A DNA stretch of 43,053 nucleotides from Muribaculaceae bacterium (GTDB lineage Bacteria; Bacteroidota; Bacteroidia; Bacteroidales; Muribaculaceae): contig JAFOYQ010000140.1 of the NCBI GenBank assembly GCA_017424575.1, positions 1 through 43,053 on the forward strand, in the 5' to 3' direction. Of the stretch, positions 25,992 through 34,085 are shown in pieces. The position numbers were made by a program, and so were the translations under genes. The notes beneath the pieces are model-generated. The model was not told the DNA's origin, did no database searches, and was given only the letters and a program-made list of their open reading frames with translations. Positions within the stretch are counted from its first letter, which is position 1; every line of letters begins with the position of its first letter.

Positions 25992-27563
25992 ATGAATAAA
26001 TTTACAATATTAATAACAATCTTTATACTAGCATTTGCTCCTATTGTAAATGCTCACACATCGTTGCCTGAGTCGTTTGATGATGCTCTAAAATTGCTAG
26101 ATAAAGCAATTGAGAATAAAGACCAGTATGTTATAGAACGCTATAATCGTGCTGATTCAATGAAGCAACTATTGTCTGAAAATAATACTGCCGAATCGTT
26201 ATATCTTTATGAAAAAATTGGAGATGAATATCGTCGATGTAATATTGATTCAGCTCTATTATATTATCAGAAAGGTATTGCTCGCTCAGGCATAATTGGA
26301 GATAGTGTAACACATCAAAAACTGATACTTCTTCGAAACTCAATTTTGCCAGTTAAAGGTATAGTAAAAGAGGCTGTTGATGGGTATGACTCTATTGGTA
26401 AAAATTTATATCCACAAAATAGAACGCACTTTTTTGAGGCAGGAAATAACCTTTTTTATTTTGCTTCATCGTTTTATCCTAGCGAGTTGGCGAGTAGATA
26501 TTATGGGCAGCGCATTCAACTTGCTACCGACTCATTGGTAGCCAATTTGCCTCCAACAAGTCTTGATGTAAAGTTGTATAACGCTCAGTTGTATTATGAA
26601 AAAGGGAATCCAGCTTTAATGGTGGCTGAGATTAGGGACCTTTTAATGGAAGCAAAAATTGAAGACCATCTATTTGCAAAGGGGGCAAGTCATTTGGCTG
26701 ATTATTTTGCAACTCAAAGTGGTAAAGAGGAAGAGATGCTCTATTATTTGACTCTTGCATCATTGTCTGATATTCGTTCAGGAACATTAGAGGGTACTGC
26801 GTTGGAAAAACTTGGCGAGGCATTATACAAGCGAGGAGATGTTGACCGTGCTTATGAATACTTAGTGTTGTCATTGGATAAAGCAGTAGCATCGGGCTCC
26901 CGTATTAGAGCAATGGAAACCGCCGAGGTATATCCATTGGTTGCAGAGTCATATCGCACACGTGACAAGGCTCGACTCACTCTGTTATTGTGTTTGGTCG
27001 TGGCTTTATGTATAGCATTGAGTGTAATCGTGTTAAATGGTATTCTTTTGCGTAAAAGAATGAGAAAGATGCACGCATTGAAAGCTTCACTTGCCCAATC
27101 TAATATTACTAAAGATATCTATATTAGTAAATTTTTGTCGTTGAGTTCAATATATATTGAAAAATTGGAAGATTTCCATAGGGTGGTGAAACGTAAACTT
27201 AAAGCTAATCAAACTGCCGACCTCTATACTCTTATTGAATCGGGTTCTATGCTTGAAGAGCAAAGTCAAATGTTTTATAAGATATTTGACAATGCATTTA
27301 TTAATATATACCCCACATTTGTTGAAGATGTAAATGCTTTGCTCGTTCCTGAAAAACGATTTAATCTACCCGAAAATAAATTGAATACCGAACTGCGTAT
27401 TTTAGCTTTCTTGCGACTTGGTATTGACGAAAGTGAACAAATTGCTCGATTCCTTGGGCTGTCGCTCAATACCATATATACCTATCGCAATAAACTCAAA
27501 AGCAAAGCAAAAAATCGTGATACTTTTGATGAATCAGTGATGAAAATCGGTGTGATTGACTAA
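25992..27563 (+). CDS. DUF6377 TPR/helix-turn-helix membrane regulator
   Basis: About 523 residues from the ATG chosen because it opens a clean signal peptide (MNKFTILITIFILAFAPIVNA); an ATG at 25965 would add nine residues. A periplasmic TPR-like helical region (about 30-315) is followed by one membrane helix (LLLCLVVALCIALSVIVLNGI) and a cytoplasmic part. The cytoplasmic part holds the DUF6377 core: FLSLSSIYIEKLEDFHRVVKRKL, FDNAFINIYPTFVEDVNALL and LNTELRILAFLRLGIDESEQIARFLGLSLNTIYTYRNKLKSKAKN, the last a LuxR-like recognition region. Such proteins are one-component membrane regulators in Bacteroidota. Its location suggests control of nearby surface genes, but this is inference. Confidence 0.85.
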   Translation: MNKFTILITIFILAFAPIVNAHTSLPESFDDALKLLDKAIENKDQYVIERYNRADSMKQLLSENNTAESLYLYEKIGDEYRRCNIDSALLYYQKGIARSGIIGDSVTHQKLILLRNSILPVKGIVKEAVDGYDSIGKNLYPQNRTHFFEAGNNLFYFASSFYPSELASRYYGQRIQLATDSLVANLPPTSLDVKLYNAQLYYEKGNPALMVAEIRDLLMEAKIEDHLFAKGASHLADYFATQSGKEEEMLYYLTLASLSDIRSGTLEGTALEKLGEALYKRGDVDRAYEYLVLSLDKAVASGSRIRAMETAEVYPLVAESYRTRDKARLTLLLCLVVALCIALSVIVLNGILLRKRMRKMHALKASLAQSNITKDIYISKFLSLSSIYIEKLEDFHRVVKRKLKANQTADLYTLIESGSMLEEQSQMFYKIFDNAFINIYPTFVEDVNALLVPEKRFNLPENKLNTELRILAFLRLGIDESEQIARFLGLSLNTIYTYRNKLKSKAKNRDTFDESVMKIGVID

Positions 27564-27695
27564 TATATTTATTTATATTTTTAAGGTAGCCTAAGTTGAA
27601 TTATTTGTCTGATTAATAGGATAATGATATCTATATTATAACTATTTTAGTTTATATTTTTATTAGAGAGTATAGGGTTGCGCATAAAAATGTAG

Positions 27696-27883
27696 TAACT
27701 TTGCAGTGCAAAAAGAAACAGAAGCTCTATAAAAACATAAATTTTTCATATAGGTAAATAAAACTTATGATGAAAAGGTATAATTTAGTTAGTTAAGGAA
27801 AAAAGATTGTTTTATGTTAGTTATTGACTTACAAAGTCAAAACAATGAGTGGTATCGTGAGATGCTGCTCATTGTTTTTTTAG
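27696..27883 (+). ncRNA. Candidate small structured RNA (or gene remnant)
   Basis: The 414-base gap 27564-27977 has no convincing gene but does hold a complete transcription unit. TAACTTTG (27696-27703) is the -7 box, with a TTG only 15 bases upstream. About 120 AT-rich bases follow, then a perfect 7-bp hairpin TTGACTT/AAGTCAA (27824-27840), directly abutted by a 16-bp hairpin (27841-27876, GTGA loop, three G-U pairs) ending in seven T. The only frame opened by an ATG pair at 27768 is nine codons long. It could be a small RNA, a leader-peptide unit or the remains of a deleted gene. Confidence 0.4.
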
Positions 27884-27897
27884 ACTAATTAAAAATA

Positions 27898-27924
27898 TGG
27901 CAACATTCATCACGAGTGTTGCCA
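27898..27924 (-). terminator. Terminator after the DUF4465 gene
   Basis: TGGCAACATTC (27898-27908) pairs with GAGTGTTGCCA (27914-27924), including one G-T pair and a 5-base loop. On the minus strand it is followed by a T-rich stretch. Confidence 0.65.
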
Positions 27925-27977
27925 CATAACTTTCAAAAACTATATTTTATCCTAAATTACACTTCTGAGATTATCTA

Positions 27978-28757
27978 TTATTCTAAATCAATTTCCAAAT
28001 TATCGAGGCAGAAGTATGCTGGGTTATTCATACCCCAAATGCCAGTGTCAGATGATGTCATTTGGAAATAAATCATATCAATTTGAGTCCCAAGTGGAGC
28101 CAAATTCACTTTGCTCCATTTGTTTAGAATATTTGTTCCATCGGCTAATTCTACATCAACTTGACCTGTGATTTTACCATTCCTCATGCCGTAAATGTGA
28201 AGTATGCACCAATCTGAGTCGCCAAATTTCTTATTGAAAGCAGAACCATTTTTCATGGCATAATAGCCCCATGCACTGTTGGTTACATAGACTTCCAGTG
28301 GATTAAATTTACCACATTTATAAGATATACTACAGGCTGGTGCAGTAGGTATTCCATCAACATCTTCACTAGTATTCCAACAACCAAGGATATAGGCATC
28401 ACCAGCGCCTCCAAATCCACCACCTGTTATTGAACCCCATTGATTTGATGTCCAATCACCATCGGCGTAGTCAGTATTATCAGTTGACTTTGATGGGCAA
28501 AATCCATACCACGCGTAATATACGTAACCGCCCCAATCTGTAGCAGTTGCTAGATGACTAAAGGCAACTTCATCAAATTTTACAGCACCTACTGCAGTGT
28601 TATAGACATCATTCCAACAACCTTTAGCATCATAAATCACCTCGGGGTTTTCATCAAATGACACAATTAAGTTATCGGCATTTTCATCACAACTGGTTGT
28701 TGCAAAAAGAGAAAGAGCAATAAAAGCTCCATTACGTAATGCTCTAAATGTTTTCAT
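27978..28757 (-). CDS. DUF4465 surface lipoprotein under B12 control
   Basis: 259 residues: signal peptide with lipobox TTSC (Cys23), acidic start (DENADNLIVSFDENPE), then a jelly-roll-like DUF4465 domain. Signs are VKFDEVAFSHLATATDWGG, WSGF-like AWYGFCPSKSTD, GDWTSNQWGSITGGG, YVTNSAWGYYAMKNGSAF and the ending NPAYFCLDNLEIDLE. DUF4465 proteins recur in Bacteroidota B12 loci, and the minus-strand cobalamin riboswitch 136 bases upstream confirms B12 control here. A role as an accessory cobalamin-binding protein, comparable to BtuH-type lipoproteins, is inference. Confidence 0.85.
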   Translation of the reverse strand: MKTFRALRNGAFIALSLFATTSCDENADNLIVSFDENPEVIYDAKGCWNDVYNTAVGAVKFDEVAFSHLATATDWGGYVYYAWYGFCPSKSTDNTDYADGDWTSNQWGSITGGGFGGAGDAYILGCWNTSEDVDGIPTAPACSISYKCGKFNPLEVYVTNSAWGYYAMKNGSAFNKKFGDSDWCILHIYGMRNGKITGQVDVELADGTNILNKWSKVNLAPLGTQIDMIYFQMTSSDTGIWGMNNPAYFCLDNLEIDLE

Positions 28758-28784
28758 CTCAAAACTATTTTAATAAGGTTAATA

Positions 28785-28818
28785 AATAAAAAAGCCAATC
28801 ATTTTTCGCTATTGCTCT
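28785..28818 (-). terminator. Possible attenuator before the DUF4465 gene
   Basis: On the minus strand a six-pair stem with one bulged base (AGCAAT with ATTGGCT) is followed by TTTTTTATTT, 28 bases before the gene. A second inverted repeat, TGATAGTT/AACTATCA (plus 28837-28880), lies between it and the riboswitch and may form the alternative fold. The stem is weak. Confidence 0.35.
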
Positions 28819-28892
28819 AAAATGGTTGACCTGCATTGATAGTTTTTTGATAAAAGCACTTATAAGAGAGTGAACTATCAGATATGTACGCA

Positions 28893-29036
28893 TAGTCTCA
28901 CTTTTCAAGCGAAAGCGACTAATGGTGGAATTCCAACCACCTCGGTATCTGACTTTATTATCACTCAATGTTAATGAAGAGGGATAATGTTCACAGTTGC
29001 GCGACAGTACATGATTTTCACATGTTTCCCGAATAT
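28893..29036 (-). promoter_or_regulatory. Cobalamin riboswitch 2
   Basis: Read on the minus strand: ATTCGGGAAACATGTGAAAA, ATCATG, CTGTCGCGCAACTGTG, the B12 box GTCAGATACCGAGGTGG (plus 28937-28953) and the TAGTC...GACTA hairpin (plus 28893-28921). The blocks and hairpin match riboswitch 1 nearly base for base, while the variable arm near 28955-28990 differs. It controls the DUF4465 gene. Confidence 0.9.
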
Positions 29037-29043
29037 TTCGTTG

Positions 29044-29051
29044 CAAAGTTA
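29044..29051 (-). promoter_or_regulatory. -7 element for riboswitch 2
   Basis: TAACTTTG on the minus strand, about seven bases before the riboswitch core, the same spacing as at riboswitch 1. The -33 region is only T-rich. Confidence 0.6.
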
Positions 29052-29072
29052 GTGATTTGGATTGAATAAAAA

Positions 29073-29104
29073 AATAAATGGTGCATTTTTTTGCACCATT
29101 TATT
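29073..29104 (-). terminator. Terminator after glsB
   Basis: Perfect 13-bp stem AATAAATGGTGCA/TGCACCATTTATT with a six-T loop. On the minus strand TTTTTATTC follows. It separates the glsAB operon from the riboswitch 2 promoter. Confidence 0.8.
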
Positions 29105-29133
29105 ATATTGAGAAGAAGTTGTGTCGTCGAGGA

Positions 29134-30060
29134 TTAACCTACAAAGGTGTCAATGTGACGTTTGCGCTTGTCTTCAAAGATATCTTCGATTGTAATCAAA
29201 ATTCCACTCTCTTCAACATCTCCAAACACATCGTTGATGGCTGTACCAAACATGCGCATTGAAGGTGATAGATTCATATAAGCGTTTACTAATGGTGGAA
29301 TATTGATGCCGTGTTCGCGCACTGTAGTATTAAGGATTTTGTAGTCCTCTTTGTAGTTTTCGCCCACAAATAGTTTTTCCATTGCTTCGATGTCGGTGTT
29401 GGTCTCCAATGGTTTGATTGGAGTCACCAAGTTGTCATTATCATGGAAGTATTTATGGATGAAATACAAAATCATATTACGACAGTTGCTATTGTAACTT
29501 GGATACATTGTTACCTTGCCAAAATAATATTTGAGCTCAGGGTGAACAATGGTGAGTGCGCCAAGGCCATCCCAAAGGTTGTCGAGTGCATAAAGTGCTT
29601 TTGCACCTGCTTTTGATGATTGGTATTCAAGGCGAACAAAAGAACGACCTAATTCAAGAGTATAAGGGAGATAGTCGTTAATAAACTCTTCAGAAAAATT
29701 GAAAAGGTGAGATGTTGCAATTCGTGGCACTCCATTTTCGATTTGAATATCTTTACCTACGATATAGCGATAACCACCTAAAATGAGGCGAGCGTCTGGA
29801 TCCCATACAATAAGTTGTTTGCATGGTGGATTCATTGTGTCATATTCGTCTATGTCGCAATCTTTTCCAGTGCCACCACCTCCAGCGCGGAATGCTATTT
29901 CGCGTAGGCGGCCAATTTCCTTCATGATGTTGGGAGAATCAAAGGCATCTACGATGTAAATCTTGTTGCCACCTTTGTTAGTGTCGCGCAAGAAGCGTTC
30001 TTCGGTAAGCTCTGCTTCGATTAACTCTAATGGTATTGCGTCAATGATTTCTTGTTCCAT
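29134..30060 (-). CDS. glsB: GlsB-like N-acyltransferase of glycine-lipid synthesis
   Basis: 308-residue GNAT-fold protein of the hemolysin/OlsB-like acyltransferase group (Acetyltransf_5). FRAGGGGTGKDCDIDEYD, QLIVWDPDARLILGGYRYIVG and ELGRSFVRLEYQ are characteristic. In Bacteroides, GlsB N-acylates glycine with a 3-hydroxy fatty acid as the first step to glycine lipids. It follows glsA by 32 bases on the same strand, the usual pairing, which supports the assignment over general OlsB-type activity. Confidence 0.85.
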   Translation of the reverse strand: MEQEIIDAIPLELIEAELTEERFLRDTNKGGNKIYIVDAFDSPNIMKEIGRLREIAFRAGGGGTGKDCDIDEYDTMNPPCKQLIVWDPDARLILGGYRYIVGKDIQIENGVPRIATSHLFNFSEEFINDYLPYTLELGRSFVRLEYQSSKAGAKALYALDNLWDGLGALTIVHPELKYYFGKVTMYPSYNSNCRNMILYFIHKYFHDNDNLVTPIKPLETNTDIEAMEKLFVGENYKEDYKILNTTVREHGINIPPLVNAYMNLSPSMRMFGTAINDVFGDVEESGILITIEDIFEDKRKRHIDTFVG

Positions 30061-30092
30061 ACGATTTCATGTGCATCAATTGATGCTATTAT

Positions 30093-30932
30093 TTAGGGTT
30101 TTAACTTGTATACTATTTCTCTTACTTGGTCTGCAACATCTTGGGTATTCTTTCCTTCAGCAGGTTTGAGTGATTCCCAAGATATAGTGTCGCCGATATT
30201 AATTGAATAAACTGCATTTTCGCTTTGACACATTTCGCGTGGTAGGTACACCATCTCAATGTTAAACTTAAGACCAATGCGTTTACGCCATTTTGCGAAG
30301 TTATAGAAATATGCTGAATTTTCTCCTCCAAAGAACATTGGAATTACATCGCGTTGGTGTTCAATGCATTTGTTGACAAACATTTTTTGCCAACGGAGAT
30401 CGGCAATGCCACCATCTTTGCTGCGACGAGAAACCAATCCTGCAGGGAAAATAATGATTGGATCGTTTCCAGCAAAAGCCTCTTCTATTGCTTTGAATGA
30501 TTGACGACTTTGCTTTCCATGTTTGTTAATTGGAAGAAATACGCCATGTAATGGTTTGAGAACCATGAGGATGTCATTTACAATAAAATTAACTTTTCCT
30601 CCATATACTCGAGTAATATAGTCGATGTAGGCAATGCCATCAAGACCACCAAGTGGATGATTTGACACGATAACCACTCTGCGATTTTCGGGCGAAGGTA
30701 GTTTTTCTTCACCATTGACATTGACTGTGATGTTGAGTAAACTCATCAACTTACGACAAAATTCGGCATCTTTTTTACCTTCAAGATGCACCAATAATTC
30801 GTTCATTCGTTCTTGGCAGATAGTACGTTCTACCCAACGAATGAGGAACTTAGGTATATACTTATAGTGTCGAGGAAGGCGTTGGCGCAATACTTCATCA
30901 ACATCAATTCTCATTGTTGTTTCTTGATTCAT
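30093..30932 (-). CDS. glsA: GlsA-like lysophospholipid-type O-acyltransferase
   Basis: 279-residue PlsC-like acyltransferase. The motif NHPLGGLDG (NHx4D variant, about 90-98), the FLPINKHGKQSRQSF segment and IIIFPAGLVSRRS are the acyltransferase blocks I-III. In Bacteroides, GlsA O-acylates the GlsB product to form the mature glycine lipid. The start at 30932 is four bases after a TAAATTTG box on the minus strand, so the message may be leaderless; an ATG at 30914 is an alternative with a short leader. Confidence 0.85.
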   Translation of the reverse strand: MNQETTMRIDVDEVLRQRLPRHYKYIPKFLIRWVERTICQERMNELLVHLEGKKDAEFCRKLMSLLNITVNVNGEEKLPSPENRRVVIVSNHPLGGLDGIAYIDYITRVYGGKVNFIVNDILMVLKPLHGVFLPINKHGKQSRQSFKAIEEAFAGNDPIIIFPAGLVSRRSKDGGIADLRWQKMFVNKCIEHQRDVIPMFFGGENSAYFYNFAKWRKRIGLKFNIEMVYLPREMCQSENAVYSINIGDTISWESLKPAEGKNTQDVADQVREIVYKLKP

Positions 30933-30936
30933 GTCG

Positions 30937-30944
30937 CAAATTTA
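30937..30944 (-). promoter_or_regulatory. -7 element of glsAB
   Basis: TAAATTTG on the minus strand, four bases before the glsA ATG. No clear TTG at the -33 distance. Confidence 0.45.
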
Positions 30945-30987
30945 CATATTTTATGCCTAATATGCATAAAAAATGGTCAAAATTTGC

Positions 30988-30995
30988 TATTTTTG
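30988..30995 (+). promoter_or_regulatory. -7 element of the glycan cluster
   Basis: TATTTTTG, four bases before the ATG at 31000. Divergent from the glsAB box about 44 bases away. Confidence 0.4.
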
Positions 30996-30999
30996 CATT

Positions 31000-32427
31000 A
31001 TGAGTGTTAAAAAATGTGTCTTTTTGGGCGCTCAATGCGTGTATGCATTGTTGGTGTTGCTTGCTTTGTTGGCCTTTCCGGGAGCTTCGGTTGTGCCGAC
31101 TTTGTTGGCAATGTTGGCGGTGTGGTTTATTGTCGCAATTTGCTATAAATATATTCCATGGAAGAGTGAGGTAGGGTGGTGGACTTTGCTTGCATCAACA
31201 TCTATCCTCGCTGTGGGTGTGATAGCAAATGTTCATTATTTTACTACTTATTCTGGAGCAACTACCCAGTTGCCACTATTGCACAATCCCGATGCTTGGC
31301 GTTATTACTACGATGCGTTAAGTATAATGGGAGATGCCAATGGTGTGCCATGCGAACTTAAAAGTCATGGTTATGGGCTGATAATCTCATGGGTGTGGCA
31401 ACTGACAGGAATTACAATTGTTTCGCCATTGGTGTTAAATATGCTACTCATGTTATTCTCGATAATTGTAAGTGGAGGCATTGCATGGCGATTGTTGCAT
31501 GGCGTTACCTCTAAGTCGGGGCAATGGATTGCATCGTGTGCAATGATTATGACAGCATCGGTGTGCTATTTTCTAAACTCGGGCACATTGTTGCTTAAAG
31601 AAGCTGGTGTTATATTCGCATTTTCTTTGATTGGCTTTTCATTAATATCGCAAAATGAAACATCTCTGCCTAAATGGATTGACGTAGTATTGTTTTTTAT
31701 TGGGGCTGTTTTAGTGGCAATGTTGCGTACTAACTATCTAATAATGCCTATTGTGGGCGTAGCAATACTGTTGCGATGGAATAAGTGGTGCATCATAAAG
31801 GCTTCTACAATGTTAGTGATAACTGTTGCTTGTTGGATTGGTGTTTCTGCTTGGCTTTATTCGTCATATAGCGAAGCATCTGAAATTGCATCGAAAATAA
31901 TGTCGGGGTATGGCTTAAATAATTCATTCTTTCTTGATAATCTTGACCATCGCACTTATAATGCTATCGTTGACGGTTATTTCGATTTTCCATGGTGGAA
32001 GAAAGTACTTTTCTTGCCCATGTCGGCGGCCGTCCAATATCTCATTCCTCTACCTTGGGGATTTTGCGATGATATACAGTTTGGTTATTCGCTTGCTTAT
32101 GCACACAACTCTTACCCTTGGTATTTGGTGGGTGGACTGATATTATATTTCGTAGTGTGCCACATGCGCAAAGCCCCTCGCACTCTTGCTCGATTTACAA
32201 TGTGGGGTGGATTGATGTGGCTTGTGCCAGCATTCTTATTCGCAGGAACAGTGTCGCGATATGCATTGCCAATGTTGCCTATTCTTGTGCCATGTGCAGT
32301 ATATGTTGTTGCAAAGTGGCGCGAGTTTAACAAAATACAACTCAAGTGGTGGTTTGGAATATATGCATTGCTCTTATTTGTTGGATTGATTGCTGGGTAT
32401 ATAGTGCAGAAAGGAGTTGCGTTATGA
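31000..32427 (+). CDS. Polytopic membrane protein of the glycan cluster
   Basis: About 475 residues with roughly ten to eleven hydrophobic segments. It is not assigned to a family, but the layout resembles membrane glycosyltransferases of the GT-C type: HNPDAWRYYYDALS after the third segment, SHGYGLIISWVWQLTG, MLRTNYLIMPIVG, and SRYALPMLPILVP near the end. The start at 31000 is preferred to the ATG at 30973 because the -7 box lies between them. It is followed by a GT2 gene with a 4-base overlap, so it probably acts in the same glycan pathway as a sugar transferase or polymerase-like protein. Confidence 0.65.
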   Translation: MSVKKCVFLGAQCVYALLVLLALLAFPGASVVPTLLAMLAVWFIVAICYKYIPWKSEVGWWTLLASTSILAVGVIANVHYFTTYSGATTQLPLLHNPDAWRYYYDALSIMGDANGVPCELKSHGYGLIISWVWQLTGITIVSPLVLNMLLMLFSIIVSGGIAWRLLHGVTSKSGQWIASCAMIMTASVCYFLNSGTLLLKEAGVIFAFSLIGFSLISQNETSLPKWIDVVLFFIGAVLVAMLRTNYLIMPIVGVAILLRWNKWCIIKASTMLVITVACWIGVSAWLYSSYSEASEIASKIMSGYGLNNSFFLDNLDHRTYNAIVDGYFDFPWWKKVLFLPMSAAVQYLIPLPWGFCDDIQFGYSLAYAHNSYPWYLVGGLILYFVVCHMRKAPRTLARFTMWGGLMWLVPAFLFAGTVSRYALPMLPILVPCAVYVVAKWREFNKIQLKWWFGIYALLLFVGLIAGYIVQKGVAL

Positions 32428-33179
32428 AAATTTCAATTATTACAGTAACACGCAATAATAAGGCTACGATTGCAGCTACAATTGAAAGTGTAATATCTCA
32501 ATCGTATCAAAATATTGAATACATCATCATTGATGGTGCAAGCGATGATGGTTCGTTGGATGTTATTAAGGATTATACATCACGCTATCCTGATAAAATT
32601 AAATATTTAAGCGAATCCGATAGTGGGGTATATAATGCCATAAATAAAGGTGTGAGATTGGCGACTGGAGAGGTAGTTGGATTGTTGCATGGCAATGATA
32701 CATTTTCATCGTCAACAATAGTTGAGCAAGTGGCAAAGGTAATGGTGGAAAGAGATATCCCATTTATATATGGCGATGTAAAGTACACTCATGTGGGTAG
32801 TGAAAAGGTAGTGAGATATTATTCTGCAGCCGATTTTACTCCTGAAAAGTTGTTGCAAGGAATTGCTCCGCCACACCCTTCATTGTATATGCGTCGTGAA
32901 TTATTTGATAAGTATGGTTTTTATAAAGAAGACTATCTTATTGGTGCCGATTTTGACATGTTTTTGCGATTGATGATTGTCAATAGATTATATGGCAAGT
33001 ATCTTCCATTAGATATGGTAACGATGACTATTGGTGGATTGTCAACGCAATTATATCATCGCATTTTTACCAATAATCGAGAAAAATATCGTGCGTTGAA
33101 AGAAAATTCGTGTAAAGTTAGTGTGTATTTGCTCATAAAGAGGTATCTTTACACTTTCAAAACACAAAAAAATAGATAG
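32424..33179 (+). CDS. Family 2 glycosyltransferase
   Basis: 251 residues from the ATG at 32424, which overlaps the previous stop as ATGA. GT-A fold: ISIITVTRNNKATIAATIESVISQSYQNIEYIIIDGASDDGS at the start (ribbon-helix and nucleotide-binding part), SESDSGVYNAINKG, and GLLHGNDTF as the DxD-like region. HPSLYMRRELFDKYGFY and IGADFDMFLRL are typical of GT2 enzymes that add a sugar to lipid-linked glycans. Donor and acceptor are unknown. Confidence 0.92.
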   Translation: MKISIITVTRNNKATIAATIESVISQSYQNIEYIIIDGASDDGSLDVIKDYTSRYPDKIKYLSESDSGVYNAINKGVRLATGEVVGLLHGNDTFSSSTIVEQVAKVMVERDIPFIYGDVKYTHVGSEKVVRYYSAADFTPEKLLQGIAPPHPSLYMRRELFDKYGFYKEDYLIGADFDMFLRLMIVNRLYGKYLPLDMVTMTIGGLSTQLYHRIFTNNREKYRALKENSCKVSVYLLIKRYLYTFKTQKNR

Positions 33180-34085
33180 ATTACGGAAACAGCATCTAAA
33201 ATAGTATTAATTACTGGCTCATGTGGCTTCTTAGGACGCTATTTGTGTCATGAGTTTTCTGATTGCGATGTTACGACCTTGGGGTTGAATCCACGCAACG
33301 AGGTTGTGTGCGATTTGTCGTCATCGGTGCCTCGTTTTCAACGTCGATTTGATGTGGTAGTTCATGCTGCTGGCGATGCTCGTTCACAAATGGCTGATGC
33401 TGTAAACTATCAAGGTACAATAAATCTTTGTAAGGGGTTAGATGCAAATCCCCCTCAAGAAATGGTGTTTATCTCATCGGTTCAAGTATATGGCAAAGAG
33501 GAAGGTGTAGATTATGATGAATCTACAACGGCCAATCCGATTACCGAATACGGAATCTCAAAATATAAGGCAGAGCAGTTTCTTCATCAATGGTGTGAAA
33601 AGCACTCTGTTAAGTTGTCAATTATCCGCCCTCCATTAATTGTTGGTACTCGCATGAAAGGGATGGTGCGTTCAATGGTAAATGGTATTTATAGAGGATA
33701 TTATTACCATATTCAAGGGAATGATGCTCGTCGAAGTGTCGTACACGCAAGCGATGTGTCGGCTGTGGTGCGAAAAATTGCGCCAGTGGGTGGTACATAT
33801 AATGTGTGTGACGGAGTAAGCCCTACCGTGCATGACTTAGCTGAAGCTTTGGCATATCGTATGGGCGATAAACGTATTTATACAATCTCGGCAAAACGAG
33901 CTAAATTACTTGCTCGAATAGGTGATTTCTTAGGCGAAAAATCACCTTTGAATACCAAAAAGTTAGAACATCTTACACAAACACTCACATTTAATAGCGA
34001 TGCTATTACGAGCGTAATAGATTGGACGCCAAATAGTGTAACCGAGTATTTGCGAACACATAACTATGACGAAAACAGCCTCTAA
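33180..34085 (+). CDS. NAD-dependent sugar epimerase/dehydratase, apparent ATT start
   Basis: About 301 residues, extended-SDR family. The dinucleotide-binding motif TGSCGFLG is encoded at 33210-33233, and the catalytic YGISK at the usual distance, with SSVQVYG before it and the C-terminal substrate region (VCDGVSPTVHDL). Frame analysis back to the previous stop (TAG 33177-33179) offers only ATT (33180), ACG and ATA before the NAD motif. The first canonical-type start, TTG at 33243, would delete the motif. ATT at 33180 directly after the stop aligns with the ATG of the next gene (see findings). It likely modifies a nucleotide sugar for the neighbouring transferases. Confidence 0.8.
   Translation: MTETASKIVLITGSCGFLGRYLCHEFSDCDVTTLGLNPRNEVVCDLSSSVPRFQRRFDVVVHAAGDARSQMADAVNYQGTINLCKGLDANPPQEMVFISSVQVYGKEEGVDYDESTTANPITEYGISKYKAEQFLHQWCEKHSVKLSIIRPPLIVGTRMKGMVRSMVNGIYRGYYYHIQGNDARRSVVHASDVSAVVRKIAPVGGTYNVCDGVSPTVHDLAEALAYRMGDKRIYTISAKRAKLLARIGDFLGEKSPLNTKKLEHLTQTLTFNSDAITSVIDWTPNSVTEYLRTHNYDENSL

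Noticed and set aside
28765..29046. A 93-codon minus-strand open frame upstream of the DUF4465 gene
   Set aside because: It lies inside cobalamin riboswitch 2 and its promoter, with no protein-like composition.
33243..33245. TTG start for the epimerase
   Set aside because: It would remove the TGSCGFLG NAD-binding motif that is encoded just upstream in the same open frame.
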